A stretch of 64,000 nt of DNA, from contig OX393552.1 in NCBI GenBank assembly GCA_947650365.1, positions 46,392,999-46,456,998 on the forward strand, written 5' to 3'. Each line of letters opens with the position of its first letter. The first letter of the stretch is position 1. The translations under genes and the position numbers were made by a program. Source of the stretch: Chamaelirium japonicum. Taxonomy: Eukaryota; Streptophyta; Magnoliopsida; Liliales; Melanthiaceae. Below, piece by piece: positions 37,925-50,659 of this stretch. A model generated the notes under the pieces. That model did no database searches. It saw only the letters and a list, made by a program, of their open reading frames with translations, and was not told where the DNA came from.

Positions 37925-37964
37925 AGATTTGAACTAGTCCAAACACACTATCGCACAAAATGAT

Positions 37965-39248
37965 TTACAAGAGGGCGCCTACGCACAAGGTAGGGGGTTG
38001 CTGCTGCTCGGCCATCTTCCCTCGCCGATCCAGCACCACATCTTCGAGCTTAATGTGTTGTTCGACCAAGGCAAAGAGCTCGATCATGGTACGGGGATCA
38101 GAAATGACTATCGCGTCATGAAGCTCACCTCCTTCGGGGAGCGCGCTCCGAAAGGCACTCACGGCCGTCCGGTCTCGCCCTGTTGAGTCCTCAAGAGCGA
38201 GATAGGCGTTCCGGAATCGCATTGAGAAGCACCGGAGGGTCTCTCTTGCGCCCATGGTAAGACCGAACAGTGATTCGATTTGCTTCGGAGGTCGCCGATT
38301 GCACCGGTACTGTTCCATGAACAGCCCGGATAGAGCAGTGAAATTAGGGACCGAGCCCGGAGGTAACTTATGAAACCAGTCGAGGGCCGAACCCGCCAAG
38401 CTGCTAGGGAAGGCGCGGCACAGAACGTGGTCCTGATCCCGAAAGAATAACAACTTTTGGTAGGCCAAGAGGTGGTCCACGGGGTCTTGCGACCCGTTGA
38501 ACAAAACAAACTTTGGTGGGGTCCAGTGCTGAGGGAAACCTCCCTGATGAACCTCGTTGGTGAAGGGCGAGCTCCCTCCCCGGACGGCGAGCTCTTCTAT
38601 GAGGTCGACGGGCGTGCTAAGTAGCTGCCAGCGCTCGGGGTGATTTCCCAAAGACAGCTGCGCAGGTACCAAGCAATCATGCACGCTTCCTCGAAACTGG
38701 TTCGCCGCAGCCTTGCTATGGTTGTGCTCGGGGGCGACGTCCTCTGACTCGCCCGAGTCCGCACCGAGGCTTCGTCGGCGAGGAGGGGCCATCGGCAGGG
38801 TTGACTTGTTGCTGGAGCGCTGGGTGCCGAGTTGCTGCGGCCGCTCGAGCGCGGTCCCTCTCGTCCGGCGCGCCACTGCGTCCTCCACAGGGGGCTCCTG
38901 CTGGGATGCCCGCCATGTGGGCGCCATAGTGGGCTGATGCGATGCTGGGACAAGGGGAGGTCGCACAGGGAAAACAACCCCCGCCGACACTCCTGGACGC
39001 TGGGACGGGATTACTGACTCTTCCCTCCGCGGGGTGAGCCCGGGGGAGAGATCAGTGATCCGGCTCGTCGTCGGAACCTGGCGCAGTCGCACTATCTCGC
39101 CCACCATGGCCCGCTGAGTGGCCAACACCTTCAAAAGGAGATGGCCGTTAACCGGGACAGGGGGTTGTGATGCTTCAGCGAGCAGCTTGCTTTGTGCAGA
39201 CTCGGCGTGGGCTTTCACCCGTGTCTGCCTCCGTGTGACCGGAGCCAT
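37965..39248 (-). CDS. gag: Intact gag-like capsid protein lacking the zinc knuckle
   Basis: This 427-residue frame opens at the ATG at 39248 (MAPVTRRQTR), 78 bases after the primer site, and closes with TAA at 37965-37967. A start at 39443 inside the LTR is less likely, because the left element shares the MAPVTR start. The Ty3 gag core spans about residues 234-370 (VHQGGFPQHWTP, FVLFNGSQDPVDHLLAY, FPSSLAGSALDWFHKLPPG, LFMEQYRCNR, SALPEGGELHDAI). The similarity to the left element's gag stops after EQQQPPT, near 37,990, and nine unrelated residues end the frame, so the Pro/Ala linker and zinc knuckle are missing. It presumably forms or joins particles, but RNA binding would have to come from elsewhere. 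It has no stops or frameshifts, unlike the left copy. Confidence 0.88.
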   Translation of the reverse strand: MAPVTRRQTRVKAHAESAQSKLLAEASQPPVPVNGHLLLKVLATQRAMVGEIVRLRQVPTTSRITDLSPGLTPRREESVIPSQRPGVSAGVVFPVRPPLVPASHQPTMAPTWRASQQEPPVEDAVARRTRGTALERPQQLGTQRSSNKSTLPMAPPRRRSLGADSGESEDVAPEHNHSKAAANQFRGSVHDCLVPAQLSLGNHPERWQLLSTPVDLIEELAVRGGSSPFTNEVHQGGFPQHWTPPKFVLFNGSQDPVDHLLAYQKLLFFRDQDHVLCRAFPSSLAGSALDWFHKLPPGSVPNFTALSGLFMEQYRCNRRPPKQIESLFGLTMGARETLRCFSMRFRNAYLALEDSTGRDRTAVSAFRSALPEGGELHDAIVISDPRTMIELFALVEQHIKLEDVVLDRRGKMAEQQQPPTLCVGALL

Positions 39249-39325
39249 CCGGGTGTCTGGAAAAGCACGGCTTTCAACCGCGTGGTCGTGGGCGTTCTCG
39301 CAGGAACCAGTCGATAGATCCCACA

Positions 39326-39335
39326 GACGGCGCCA
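39326..39335 (-). other. Primer-binding site of the gag-only element
   Basis: The minus strand reads TGGCGCCGTC two bases inside the 5' LTR end, followed by TGTGGGATC. It is identical over these positions to the left element's site, and its start fits a tRNA-Asp 3' end. Confidence 0.85.
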
Positions 39336-39534
39336 AATGTTTGGGGGATTTTTCCTGGTCCTTGCGAGCTGCCTGTAAGACCAAGAAAATAGAAACGTGA
39401 GAACGACTGGCTCCCTTAAGAGCACAGACCCTCCGACGCTCAAGTCAGTTATGGTAGCACAACGGAGAGCTGTTGTATACCAAAGTGGTAGTGAAAGGGA
39501 TTTCCAACCTGTACTTTGGAGCCGGGGGTGGCAC

Positions 39535-39541
39535 CTTTATA
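39535..39541 (-). promoter_or_regulatory. TATA box driving the gag-only element
   Basis: TATAAAG stands in a GC-rich context (GGCTATAAAGGTGCC on the minus strand). Its position is conserved in all three LTRs of the window. The likely start of the RNA is 25-30 bases further towards gag. Confidence 0.7.
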
Positions 39542-39962
39542 GCCTTTTGCGACCTATCGGGATGCAACACCTGGCCGCTTCTTCTGGCACCTTCTAGACC
39601 CCCACGTTTCGGCCCACATGGATCCCTGACAACCCTTGGGAATCAGGCCCCTGGCAACCTTTGTCGCCTAGCTCGCCAGGCGGTGGAGTGGGGGAGAGTA
39701 TCTGTCTTGTCGCTGCCAGGTGGATCTTCTGGAATGTTCAAGTTTGGAAGGTCTCGAACCGACTCGGGCGGGCTTCCGTGGACTACAATCGTCCACGTAG
39801 CTTCAGTGGGTTCTCGACACCTGGTAATCTTTATGCTGCTTTTATTGGGGGTGATCTCAGGGAAAAAGCAAAGGCCAGCTCGCCCGGTACGGCTCCGTCC
39901 TTTCGCCCATATTTATCAAGAGTTGGACCTCGCGAGAGCAACCTCTTCGATAAACAGGGGTC

Positions 39963-40248
39963 TAGGCGAGCTTTGGCGAGCTCATGAGTAAGCATGGGCG
40001 AGCTCCTGGGTGAGTTTGGGCGAGCTCCTTTGCGAGCTAGGCGAGCTCCTGAGCGAGCATGGCGAGCTCCTGAGCGAGTTTGGGCGAGCTCCTGTGCGAG
40101 CTAGGCGAGCTCCTGTGTGAGCTAGGCGAGCTCCTGAGCGAGCATGGCGAGCTCCTGGACGAGCTTGGGCGAGCTCCTGTGCGAGCTAGGCGAGCTCCTG
40201 AGCGAGCATGGCGAGCTCCTGGACGAGCTTGGGCGAGCTCCTTCGCGC
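39963..40248. repeat. GCGAGCT minisatellite in the 5' LTR U3
   Basis: It has the same unit order as the copy in the 3' LTR, with one visible base change near 40,030 (CTCCTTTGCG for CTCCTGTGCG). It lies upstream of the TATA box and could act as a promoter element, but nothing here proves it. Confidence 0.85.
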
Positions 40249-40474
40249 TCTTTGTCTAAGCCATTTATCGAATTTGGGCGTGTCATTGTGGGGACTGGAG
40301 GTGCGAGCTGTACTCAGATACAAGGTGTCCATCCAGCTCCATGTGAAGGCGAGCTCCTGATGGGCTGAGAGGGCGAGCTCCTGGCGAGCCTGAAAAGGGG
40401 GCACGCTCAGCTTCCGAGGGTTTCAACTCCCGGGCGGGCTGTCCAAGATAAGTGGTTTTTGACTACCCCCAACA

Positions 40475-40479
40475 GATCG
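40475..40479. other. Target-site duplication, right
   Basis: GATCG repeats the five bases before the other LTR; the split monomer then resumes with TACGAATGAATTAG. Confidence 0.93.
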
Positions 40480-40492
40480 TACGAATGAATTA

Positions 40493-43400
40493 GAATGCAT
40501 CGTACGAATGAATTTGAATGGATCGGACGAATGAATTAGAATGGATCGTACGAATGAATTAGAATGGATATATTCGTGCGAATGAATTAGAATGGATCGG
40601 ACGAATGAATTAGAATGGATCGTACGAATGAATTAGAATGGATCGTGTGAATGAATTAGAATGAATCGTACGAATGTATTAGAATGGATACATTCGTGCG
40701 AATGAATTAGAATGGATCGTACGAATGTATTAGAATGGATCGTGCGAATGAATTGGAATGGATCGTGCGAATGAATTAGAATGGATCGTGCGAATGAATT
40801 AGAATGGATCGTACGAATGAATTAGAATGGATACATACAAATGAATTAGAAAGGTTACATTTGTGAAAATGAATTAGAATGGATCGTACGAATGAATTAG
40901 AATGGATCGTACGAATGAATTAGAATGGATACATTCGAGCGAATGAATTAAAATGGATCGTACGAATGAATTAGAATGGATCATAGGAATGAATTAGAAT
41001 AGGTCATGCAAATGAATTAGAATGGATACATTCGTCCGAATGAATTATAATGGATCGTAGGAATGAATTAGAATGGTTAGATTCGTGCGAATGAATTAGA
41101 ATGGATCGTATGAACGAATTATAATGGATCGTATGAATTAGAATGGATACATTTGTGTGAATGAATTAGAATGGATCGTACGAATGGATTAGAATGGATC
41201 GTACGAATGGATTAGAATGGATCATGCAAATGAATTAGAATGGATTGCACAAATGTATCCATTCTAATCCATTCGTACGAATGGATTAGAATGGATCGTA
41301 CGAATGAATTAGAATGGATCATGCGAATGAATTAGAATGGATTGTATGAATAAATTAGAATGGATCGTAGGAATGAATTAAAATGGATACATTTGTGCGA
41401 ATGAATTAGAATGAATCATACGATTGAATTAGAATGGATCGTACGAATGAATTAGAATGGATCATGCGAATGAATTTGAATGGATCGTACGAATGAATTA
41501 GAATGGATCGAACGAATGAATTAGAATGGATCGTACGAATGCATTAGAATGGATCGTACGAATGAATTAGAATGGATATATTCAAGCGAATGAATTAGAA
41601 TGGATCGTGCGATGAATTAGAATGGATCATACAAATGAATTAGAATGGATTCTAATCCATTGGTACGATCCATTCTAATCTATTCTAATTCATTCGCACA
41701 AATGTATCCATTCTAATTCATTCTCACGAATGTAACCTTTCTAATTCATTTGTATGATCCATTCAAATTCATTCGTATGAATGAATAGAATGGATCGTAC
41801 GAATGAATCGTACGAATGGATCGTACGAATGAATTAGATTGGATCGTACGAATGGATTAGATTGGATCGTACGAATGGATCATGCGAATGAATTAGAATG
41901 GATCGTACGAATGAATTAGAATAGATCGTACGAATGAATTAGAATGGATACATTTGTGCGAATGAATTAGAATGGATCGTAGGAATGAATTAGAATGAAT
42001 CGTACGAATGAATTAGAATGGTTACATTCGTGCGAATGAATTAGAATAGATCGTACGAATGAATTAGAATGGATCGTACGAATAAATTAGAATGGATCGT
42101 GCGAATGAATTAGAATAGATCGTACGAATGAATTAGAATGGATCCACCGAATGAGTTAGAATGGATCATACGAATGAATTAGAATGGATCGTACGAATGC
42201 ATTAGAATGGATCGTACGAATGAATTAGAATGAATCGTATGATCCATTCTAATTCATTCGCACGATCCATTCGAATTCGAATGCACAATCAATTCTAATT
42301 CATTCGTACGATCCATTCTAATTCATTCGTATGATTCATTCTAACTCATTTGGTGGATCCATTCTAATTCATTCGTACGATCCATTCTAATTCATTCGCA
42401 CAATCCATTCTAATTTATTCGTACGATCCATTCTAATTCATTCGTACGATCTATTCTAATTCATTCGCACGAATGTAACCATTCTAATTCATTCGTACGA
42501 TCCATTAGAATGGATCGTACGAATGAATTTGAATGGATCGTACGAATAAATTAGAATGGATCGAACGAATGAATTAGAATGGATACATTCGAGTGAATGA
42601 ATTAGAATAGATCGTAGGAATGAATTAGAATGGATCATAGGAATAAATTAGAATGGATCGTGCGAATGAATTAGAATGGATTGTACGAATGAATTAGAAT
42701 GGATACATTCGTGCGAATGAATTAGAATGGATCGTACGAATGAATTAGAATGGATCGTACGAATGAATTAGAATGAATCGTATTAATGAATTAGAATGGA
42801 TCGTACGAATGAATTAGAATGGATACATTTGTACGAATAAATTAGAATGGATTGTACGAATGAATTAGAATGGATATATTTTTGCGAATAAATTAGAATA
42901 GATAGTATATTCGTGCAAATAAATTAGAATGGATCATACGAATGAATTAGAATGGATCGTGCGAATGAATTAGAATGAATCGTACGAATGCATTAGAATG
43001 GATCGTACGGATGAATTAGAATGAATCGTACGATCCATTCTAATTCATTCGTCCGATCCATTCTAATTCATTCGCACGAATGTATCCATTCTAATTCATT
43101 CGTACAATCCATTCTAATTCATTCGCACGATTCATTCTAATTCATTCATATGATCTATTCTAATTCATTCCTACGATCTATTCTAATTCATTCGCTCGAA
43201 TGTATGCATTCTAATTCATTCGTTCGATCCATTCTAATTCATTCGTACGATCCATTCAAATTCATTCGCATGATCCATTCTAATTCATTCGTACGATCCA
43301 TTCTAATTCATTCACACGAATGTAACCTTTCTAATTCATTTGTATGATCCATTCTAATTCATTCGTACGATCCATTCTAATCCATTCGTACGATCCATTC

Positions 43401-45573
43401 GTTCAAATATATCCATTCTAATTCATTCGTACGATCCATTCTAATTCATTCGCACGATCCATTCTAATTCATTCGTACGATCCATTCTAATTCATTCGTA
43501 CAATCCATTCTAATTCAGTCGTATGAATATATCCATTTTAATTCATTCGTACGATCCATTCTAATTTATTCATATGATCTAATTCATTCGTACGATCCAT
43601 TCTAATTCATTCGTACGATCGATTCTAATTCATTCGCACGATCCATTCAAATTCATTCGTACGATCCATTCTAATTCATTCGTATGATCCATTCTAATTT
43701 ATTCGTTCAAATATATCCATTCTAATTCATTCATACGATCCATTCTAATTCATTCGCACGATCCATTCTAATTCATTCGTATGATCCATTCTAATTCATT
43801 CGTATGATCAATTCTAATTCATTCCCACGATCCATTCTAATTCATTTGTACGATCTACTCTAATTCATTCGTACGATCCATTCTAATTCATTCGCACGAA
43901 TGTATCTATTCCAATTCATTCGTACGATCCATTCTAATTCATTTGCACTATCCATTCTAATTCATTCGTACGATCCATTCTAATTCATTCGTATGATCCA
44001 TTCTAATTCATTTGTACGATCCATTCTAATTAATTCGCACGATTATATCCATTCTAATTCATTCGTATGATCCATTCAAATTCAATCGTATGATCCATTC
44101 TAATTCATTCGTACGAATGAATTAGAATGGATCGTACAAATGAATTAGAATGGATCGTACGAATGAATTAGAATAGATCGTACGAATGAATTAGAATGAA
44201 TCATACGAATGGATTAGAATGGATCATACGAATGGATTAGAATGGATCGTACGAATGGATTAGAATGGATCGTACGAATGAATTAGAATGGATCATACAA
44301 ATGAATTAGAAAGGTTACATTTGTGAGAATGAATTAGAAAGGATCGTACGAATGAATTAGATCGTAGGAATGAATTAGAATGGATCGTACGAATGAATTA
44401 GAATGGATCGTGCAAATGAATTAGAATGGATACATTCGTGCGAATGAATTAGAATGGATCGTGCGAATGAATTAGAATGGATTGTACGAATGGATTAGAA
44501 TTGATCGTGCGAATGAATTAGAATGGATCATACGATTGAATTTGAATGGATCGTATGAATAAATTAGAATGGATACATTTGTGCGATGAATAAGAATGGA
44601 GCGTACGAATGAATTAGAATGGAGCGTACGAATGACCTAGAATGGATACATTCGTGCAAATGAATTAGAATGGATCATATGAAAGAATTAGAATGGATAC
44701 AATCGAGCGAATGAATTAGAATGGATCGTACAAATGAATTAGAATGGATCATAGGAATGAATTAGAATGGATCGTGCAAATGAATTAGAATGGATTGTAC
44801 GAATGAATTAGAATGGATACATTCATGCGAATGAATTAGAATGGATCGTACGAATGAATTAGAATGGATACATTCGTGCGAATGAACAAATTAGAATGGA
44901 TCGTACGAATGAATTAGAATGGATCGTACGAATGAATTAGAATAGATCGTATGAATGAATTAGAATGGATCATACGAATGAATTTGAATGGATCGTGCGA
45001 ATGAATTAGAATGGATCATGCGAATGAATTAGAATGGATCATACGAATGAATTAGAATGGATCGTATGAATGAGTTTGAATGGATCGTACAAATGAATTA
45101 GAATGGATCGTGCGAATGAATTAGAATGGATACATTCGAGCGAATGAATTAGAATGGATCGTACGAATGGATTAGAATGGATCGTACGAATGGATTAGAA
45201 TGGATCGTACGAATGAATTAGAATGGATACATACAAATGAATTAGAAATGTTACATTCGTGCGAATGAATTAGAATGAATCGTACGAATGAATTAGAATG
45301 GATTGTGTGAATGAATTAGAATGAATCGTACGAATGCATTAGAATGAATTAGAATGGATCATACAAATGAATTAGAATGGATCGTACAAATGAATTAGAA
45401 TGAATCGTACGAATGTATTAGAATGAATTAGAATGGATCATACAAATGAATTAGAATGGATCGTAGAAATGAATTCGAATGGATCGTGCGAATGAATTAG
45501 AATGGATACATTCGAGTGAATGAATTAGAATGGATCGTACGAATGAATTGGAATGGATCGTACGAATGAATTA
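40493..45573. repeat. 5-kb higher-order repeat, copy B
   Basis: It is bounded by the anchor GAATGCATCGTACG at 40493 and 45574 (5,081 bases). The half right of about 43,000 is nearly identical to copy C, while the left half shows many private changes (for example GGATATATTCGTGCG near 40,567 and CGAGTG near 42,590). Confidence 0.9.
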
Positions 45574-48500
45574 GAATGCATCGTACGAATGAATTTGAAT
45601 GGATCGGACGAATGAATTAGAATGGATCGTACGAATGAATTAGAATGGATCGTGTGAATGAATTAGAATGAATCGTACGAATGCATTAGAATGGATACAT
45701 TCGTGCGAATGAATTAGAATGGATCGTACGAATGTATTAGAATGGATCGTGCGAATGAATTGGAATGGATCGTACGAATGAATTAGAATGGATCGTGCGA
45801 ATGAATTAGAATGGATACATACAAATAAATTAGAAAGGTTACATTTGTGAGAATGAATTAGAATGGATCGTACGAATGAATTAGAATAGATCGTACGAAT
45901 GAATTAGAATGGATACATTCGAGCGAATGAATTAGAATGGATCGTACGAATGAATTAGAATGGATCATAGGAATGAATTAGAATAGGTCATGCAAATGAA
46001 TTAGAATGGATACATTCGTCCGAATGAATTATAATGGATCGTAGGAATGAATTAGAATGGATCGTACGAATGAATTAGAATGGTTACATTCGTGTAAAAG
46101 AATTAGAATGGATCGTATGAACGAATTATAATGGATCGTATGAATTAGAATGGATACATTTGTGCGAATGAATTATAATGTATCGTACGAATGGATTAGA
46201 ATTGATCGTACGAATGGATTAGAATGGATCGTGCAAATGAATTAGAATGGATTGCACAAATGTATCCATTCTAATCCATTCGTACGAATGGATTAGAATG
46301 GATCGTACGAATGAATTAGAATGGATCATGCGAATGAATTAGAATGGATTGTATAAATAAATTAGAATGGATCGTAGGAATGAATTAAAATGGATACATT
46401 TGTGCGAATGAATTAGAATGAATCATACGATTGAATTAGAATGGATCGTACGAATGAATTAGAATGGATCATGCGAATGAATTTGAATGGATCGTACGAA
46501 TGAATTAGAATGGATCATGCGAATGAATTTGAATGGATCGTACGAATGAATTAGAATGGATCGAACGAATGAATTAGAATGGATCGTACGAATGCATTAG
46601 AATGGATCGTACGAATGAATTAAAATGGATACATTCGAGCGAATGAAATAGAATGGATCGTGCGATGAATTAGAATGGATCATTCAAATGAATTAGAATG
46701 GATTCTAATCCATTGGTACGATCCATTCTAATCTATTCTAATTCATTCGCACAAATGTATCCATTCTAATTCATTCTCACGAATGTAACCTTTCTAATTC
46801 ATTTGTATGATCCATTCAAATTCATTCGTACGAATGAATAGAATGGATCGTACGAATGAATCGTACGAACGAATTAGAATGGATCGTACAAACAAATTAG
46901 ATTGGATCGTTCGAATGTATTAGAATGGATCATACGAATGGATCATGCGAATGAATTAGAATGGATCGTACGAATGAATTAGAATGGATCGTAGGAATGA
47001 ATTAGAATGGATACATTTGTGCGAATGAATTAGAATGGATCGTAGGAATGAATTAGAATGAATCGTACGAATGAATTAGAATGGTTATATTCGTGCGAAT
47101 GAATTAGAATAGATCGTACGAATGAATTAGAATGGATCGTACGAATAAATTAGAATGGATCGTGCGAATGAATTAGAATGGATCGTACGAATGAATTAGA
47201 ATGGATCCACCGAATGAGTTAGAATGGATCATACGAATGAATTAGAATGGATCGTACGAATGCATTAGAATGGATCGTACGAATGAATTAGAATGAATCG
47301 TATGATCCATTCTAATTCATTCGCATGATCCATTCTAATTCGAATGCACAATCAATTCTAATTCATTCGTACGATCCATTCTAATTCATTCGTATGATCC
47401 ATTCTAACTCATTTGGTGGATCAATTCTAATTCATTCGTACGATCCATTCTAATTCATTCGCACGATCCATTCTAATTTATTCGTACGATCCATTCTAAT
47501 TCATTCGTACGATCTATTCTAATTCATTCGCACGAATATAACCATTCTAATTCATTCGTACGATCCATTAGAATGGATCGTACGAATGAATTTGAATGGA
47601 TCGTACGAATAAATTAGAATGGATCGAACGAATGAATTAGAATGGATACATTCGAGCGAATGAATTAGAATAGATCGTAGGAATGAATTAGAATGGATCA
47701 TACGAATGAATTAGAATGGATCGTGCGAATGAATTAGAATGGATTGTACGAATGAATTAGAATGGATACATTCGTGCGAATGAATTAGAATGGATCGTAC
47801 GAATGAATTAGAATGGATCGTACGAATGAATTAGAATGAATCGTACGAATGAATTAGAATGGATCGTACGAATGAATTAGAATGGATACATTTGTACGAA
47901 TAAATTAGAATGGATTGTACGAATAAATTAGAATGGATACATTTTTGCGAATAAATTAGAATAGATCGTATATTCGTGCAAATAAATTAGAATGGATCAT
48001 ACGAATGAATTAGAATGGATCATACGAATGAATTAGAATGGATCGTGCGAATGAATTAGAATGAATCGTACGAATGCATTAGAATGGATCGTACGGATGA
48101 ATTAGAATGAATCGTACGATCCATTCTAATTCATTCGTCCGATCCATTCTAATTCATTCGCACGAATGTATCCATTCTAATTCATTCGTACAATCCATTC
48201 TAATTCATTCGCACGATTCATTCTAATTCATTCATATGATCTATTCTAATTCATTCCTACGATCTATTCTAATTCATTCGCTCGAATGTATGCATTCTAA
48301 TTCATTCGTTCGATCCATTCTAATTCATTCGTACGATCCATTCAAATTCATTCGCATGATCCATTCTAATTCATTCGTACGATCCATTCTAATTCATTCA
48401 CACGAATGTAACCTTTCTAATTCATTTGTATGATCCATTCTAATTCATTCGTACGATCCATTCTAATCCATTCGTACGATCCATTCGTTCAAATATATCC

Positions 48501-50659
48501 ATTCTAATTCATTCGTACGATCCATTCTAATTCATTCGCACGATCCATTCTAATTCATTCGTACGATCCATTCTAATTCATTCGTACAATCCATTCTAAT
48601 TCAGTCGTATGAATATATCCATTTTAATTCATTCGTACGATCCATTCTAATTTATTCATATGATCTAATTCATTCGTACGATCCATTCTAATTCATTCGT
48701 ACGATCGATTCTAATTCATTCGCACGATCCATTCAAATTCATTCGTACGATCCATTCTAATTCATTCGTATGATCCATTCTAATTTATTCGTTCAAATAT
48801 ATCCATTCTAATTCATTCATACGATCCATTCTAATTCATTCGCACGATCCATTCTAATTCATTCGTATGATCCATTCTAATTCATTCGTATGATCAATTC
48901 TAATTCATTCCCACGATCCATTCTAATTCATTTGTACGATCTACTCTAATTCATTCGTACGATCCATTCTAATTCATTCGCACGAATGTATCCATTCCAA
49001 TTCATTCGTACGATCCATTCTAATTCATTTGCACTATCCATTCTAATTCATTCGTACGATCCATTCTAATTCATTCGTATGATCCATTCTAATTCATTTG
49101 TACGATCCATTCTAATTAATTCGCACGATTATATCCATTCTAATTCATTCGTATGATCCATTCAAATTCAATCGTATGATCCATTCTAATTCATTCGTAC
49201 GAATGAATTAGAATGGATCGTACAAATGAATTAGAATGGATCGTACGAATGAATTAGAATAGATCGTACGAATGAATTAGAATGAATCATACGAATGGAT
49301 TAGAATGGATCATACGAATGGATTAGAATGGATCGTACGAATGGATTAGAATGGATCGTACGAATGAATTAGAATGGATCATACAAATGAATTAGAAAGG
49401 TTACATTTGTGAGAATGAATTAGAAAGGATCGTACGAATGAATTAGATCGTAGGAATGAATTAGAATGGATCGTACGAATGAATTAGAATGGATCGTGCA
49501 AATGAATTAGAATGGATACATTCGTGCGAATGAATTAGAATGGATCGTGCGAATGAATTAGAATGGATTGTACGAATGGATTAGAATTGATCGTGCGAAT
49601 GAATTAGAATGGATCATACGATTGAATTTGAATGGATCGTATGAATAAATTAGAATGGATACATTTGTGCGATGAATAAGAATGGAGCGTACGAATGAAT
49701 TAGAATGGAGCGTACGAATGACCTAGAATGGATACATTCGTGCAAATGAATTAGAATGGATCATATGAAAGAATTAGAATGGATACAATCGAGCGAATGA
49801 ATTAGAATGGATCGTACAAATGAATTAGAATGGATCATAGGAATGAATTAGAATGGATCGTGCAAATGAATTAGAATGGATTGTACGAATGAATTAGAAT
49901 GGATACATTCATGCGAATGAATTAGAATGGATCGTACGAATGAATTAGAATGGATACATTCGTGCGAATGAACAAATTAGAATGGATCGTACGAATGAAT
50001 TAGAATGGATCGTACGAATGAATTAGAATAGATCGTATGAATGAATTAGAATGGATCATACGAATGAATTTGAATGGATCGTGCGAATGAATTAGAATGG
50101 ATCATGCGAATGAATTAGAATGGATCATACGAATGAATTAGAATGGATCGTATGAATGAGTTTGAATGGATCGTACAAATGAATTAGAATGGATCGTGCG
50201 AATGAATTAGAATGGATACATTCGAACGAATGAATTAGAATGGATCGTACGAATGGATTAGAATGGATCGTACGAATGGATTAGAATGGATCGTACGAAT
50301 GAATTAGAATGGATACATACAAATGAATTAGAAATGTTACATTCGTGCGAATGAATTAGAATGAATCGTACGAATGAATTAGAATGGATTGTGTGAATGA
50401 ATTAGAATGAATCGTACGAATGCATTAGAATGAATTAGAATGGATCATACAAATGAATTAGAATGGATCGTACAAATGAATTAGAATGAATCGTACGAAT
50501 GTATTAGAATGAATTAGAATGGATCATACAAATGAATTAGAATGGATCGTAGAAATGAATTCGAATGGATCGTGCGAATGAATTAGAATGGATACATTCG
50601 AGTGAATGAATTAGAATGGATCGTACGAATGAATTGGAATGGATCGTACGAATGAATTA
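45574..50659. repeat. 5-kb higher-order repeat, copy C
   Basis: It is 5,086 bases between anchors. Its left half is nearly identical to the left half of D and its right half to the right half of B. It has one extra 23-bp CATACG monomer at about 47,998-48,020 that B and D lack. Confidence 0.92.

Larger units (their letters stand above)
34375..40474 (-). mobile_element. Complete gag-only (non-autonomous) Tat-type LTR retrotransposon
   Basis: This 6,100-bp element has LTRs at 34375-35511 and 39338-40474, both bounded by TG...CA and both 1,137 bp, and a 5-bp direct duplication GATCG outside. In minus-strand order it holds 5' LTR, primer site, one intact gag ORF, a 78-bp tandem array, an AT-rich spacer, a 76-bp array, a 146-bp array, the polypurine tract and the 3' LTR. 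No protease, RT, RNase H or integrase is present. LTR, primer site and gag resemble those of the left element, which marks it as a non-autonomous partner needing enzymes in trans. It interrupts the satellite cleanly, and the LTRs are almost identical, so it is young. Confidence 0.95.
39338..40474 (-). mobile_element. 5' LTR of the gag-only element
   Basis: It is 1,137 bp, from TGTTTGGGGG to CCCCCAACA on the plus strand, and colinear with the 3' LTR at an offset of 4,963. It supplies the promoter for gag; U3 is roughly 40,474-39,510, and the rest is R-U5. A 172-codon antisense frame (39473-39991) is shared with the other LTR and is not considered a gene. Confidence 0.95.

Noticed and set aside
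39249..39443. Longer gag reading frame starting inside the 5' LTR
   Set aside because: The extra 65 codons cover the LTR end and primer site. The shared MAPVTR start at 39248 fits better.
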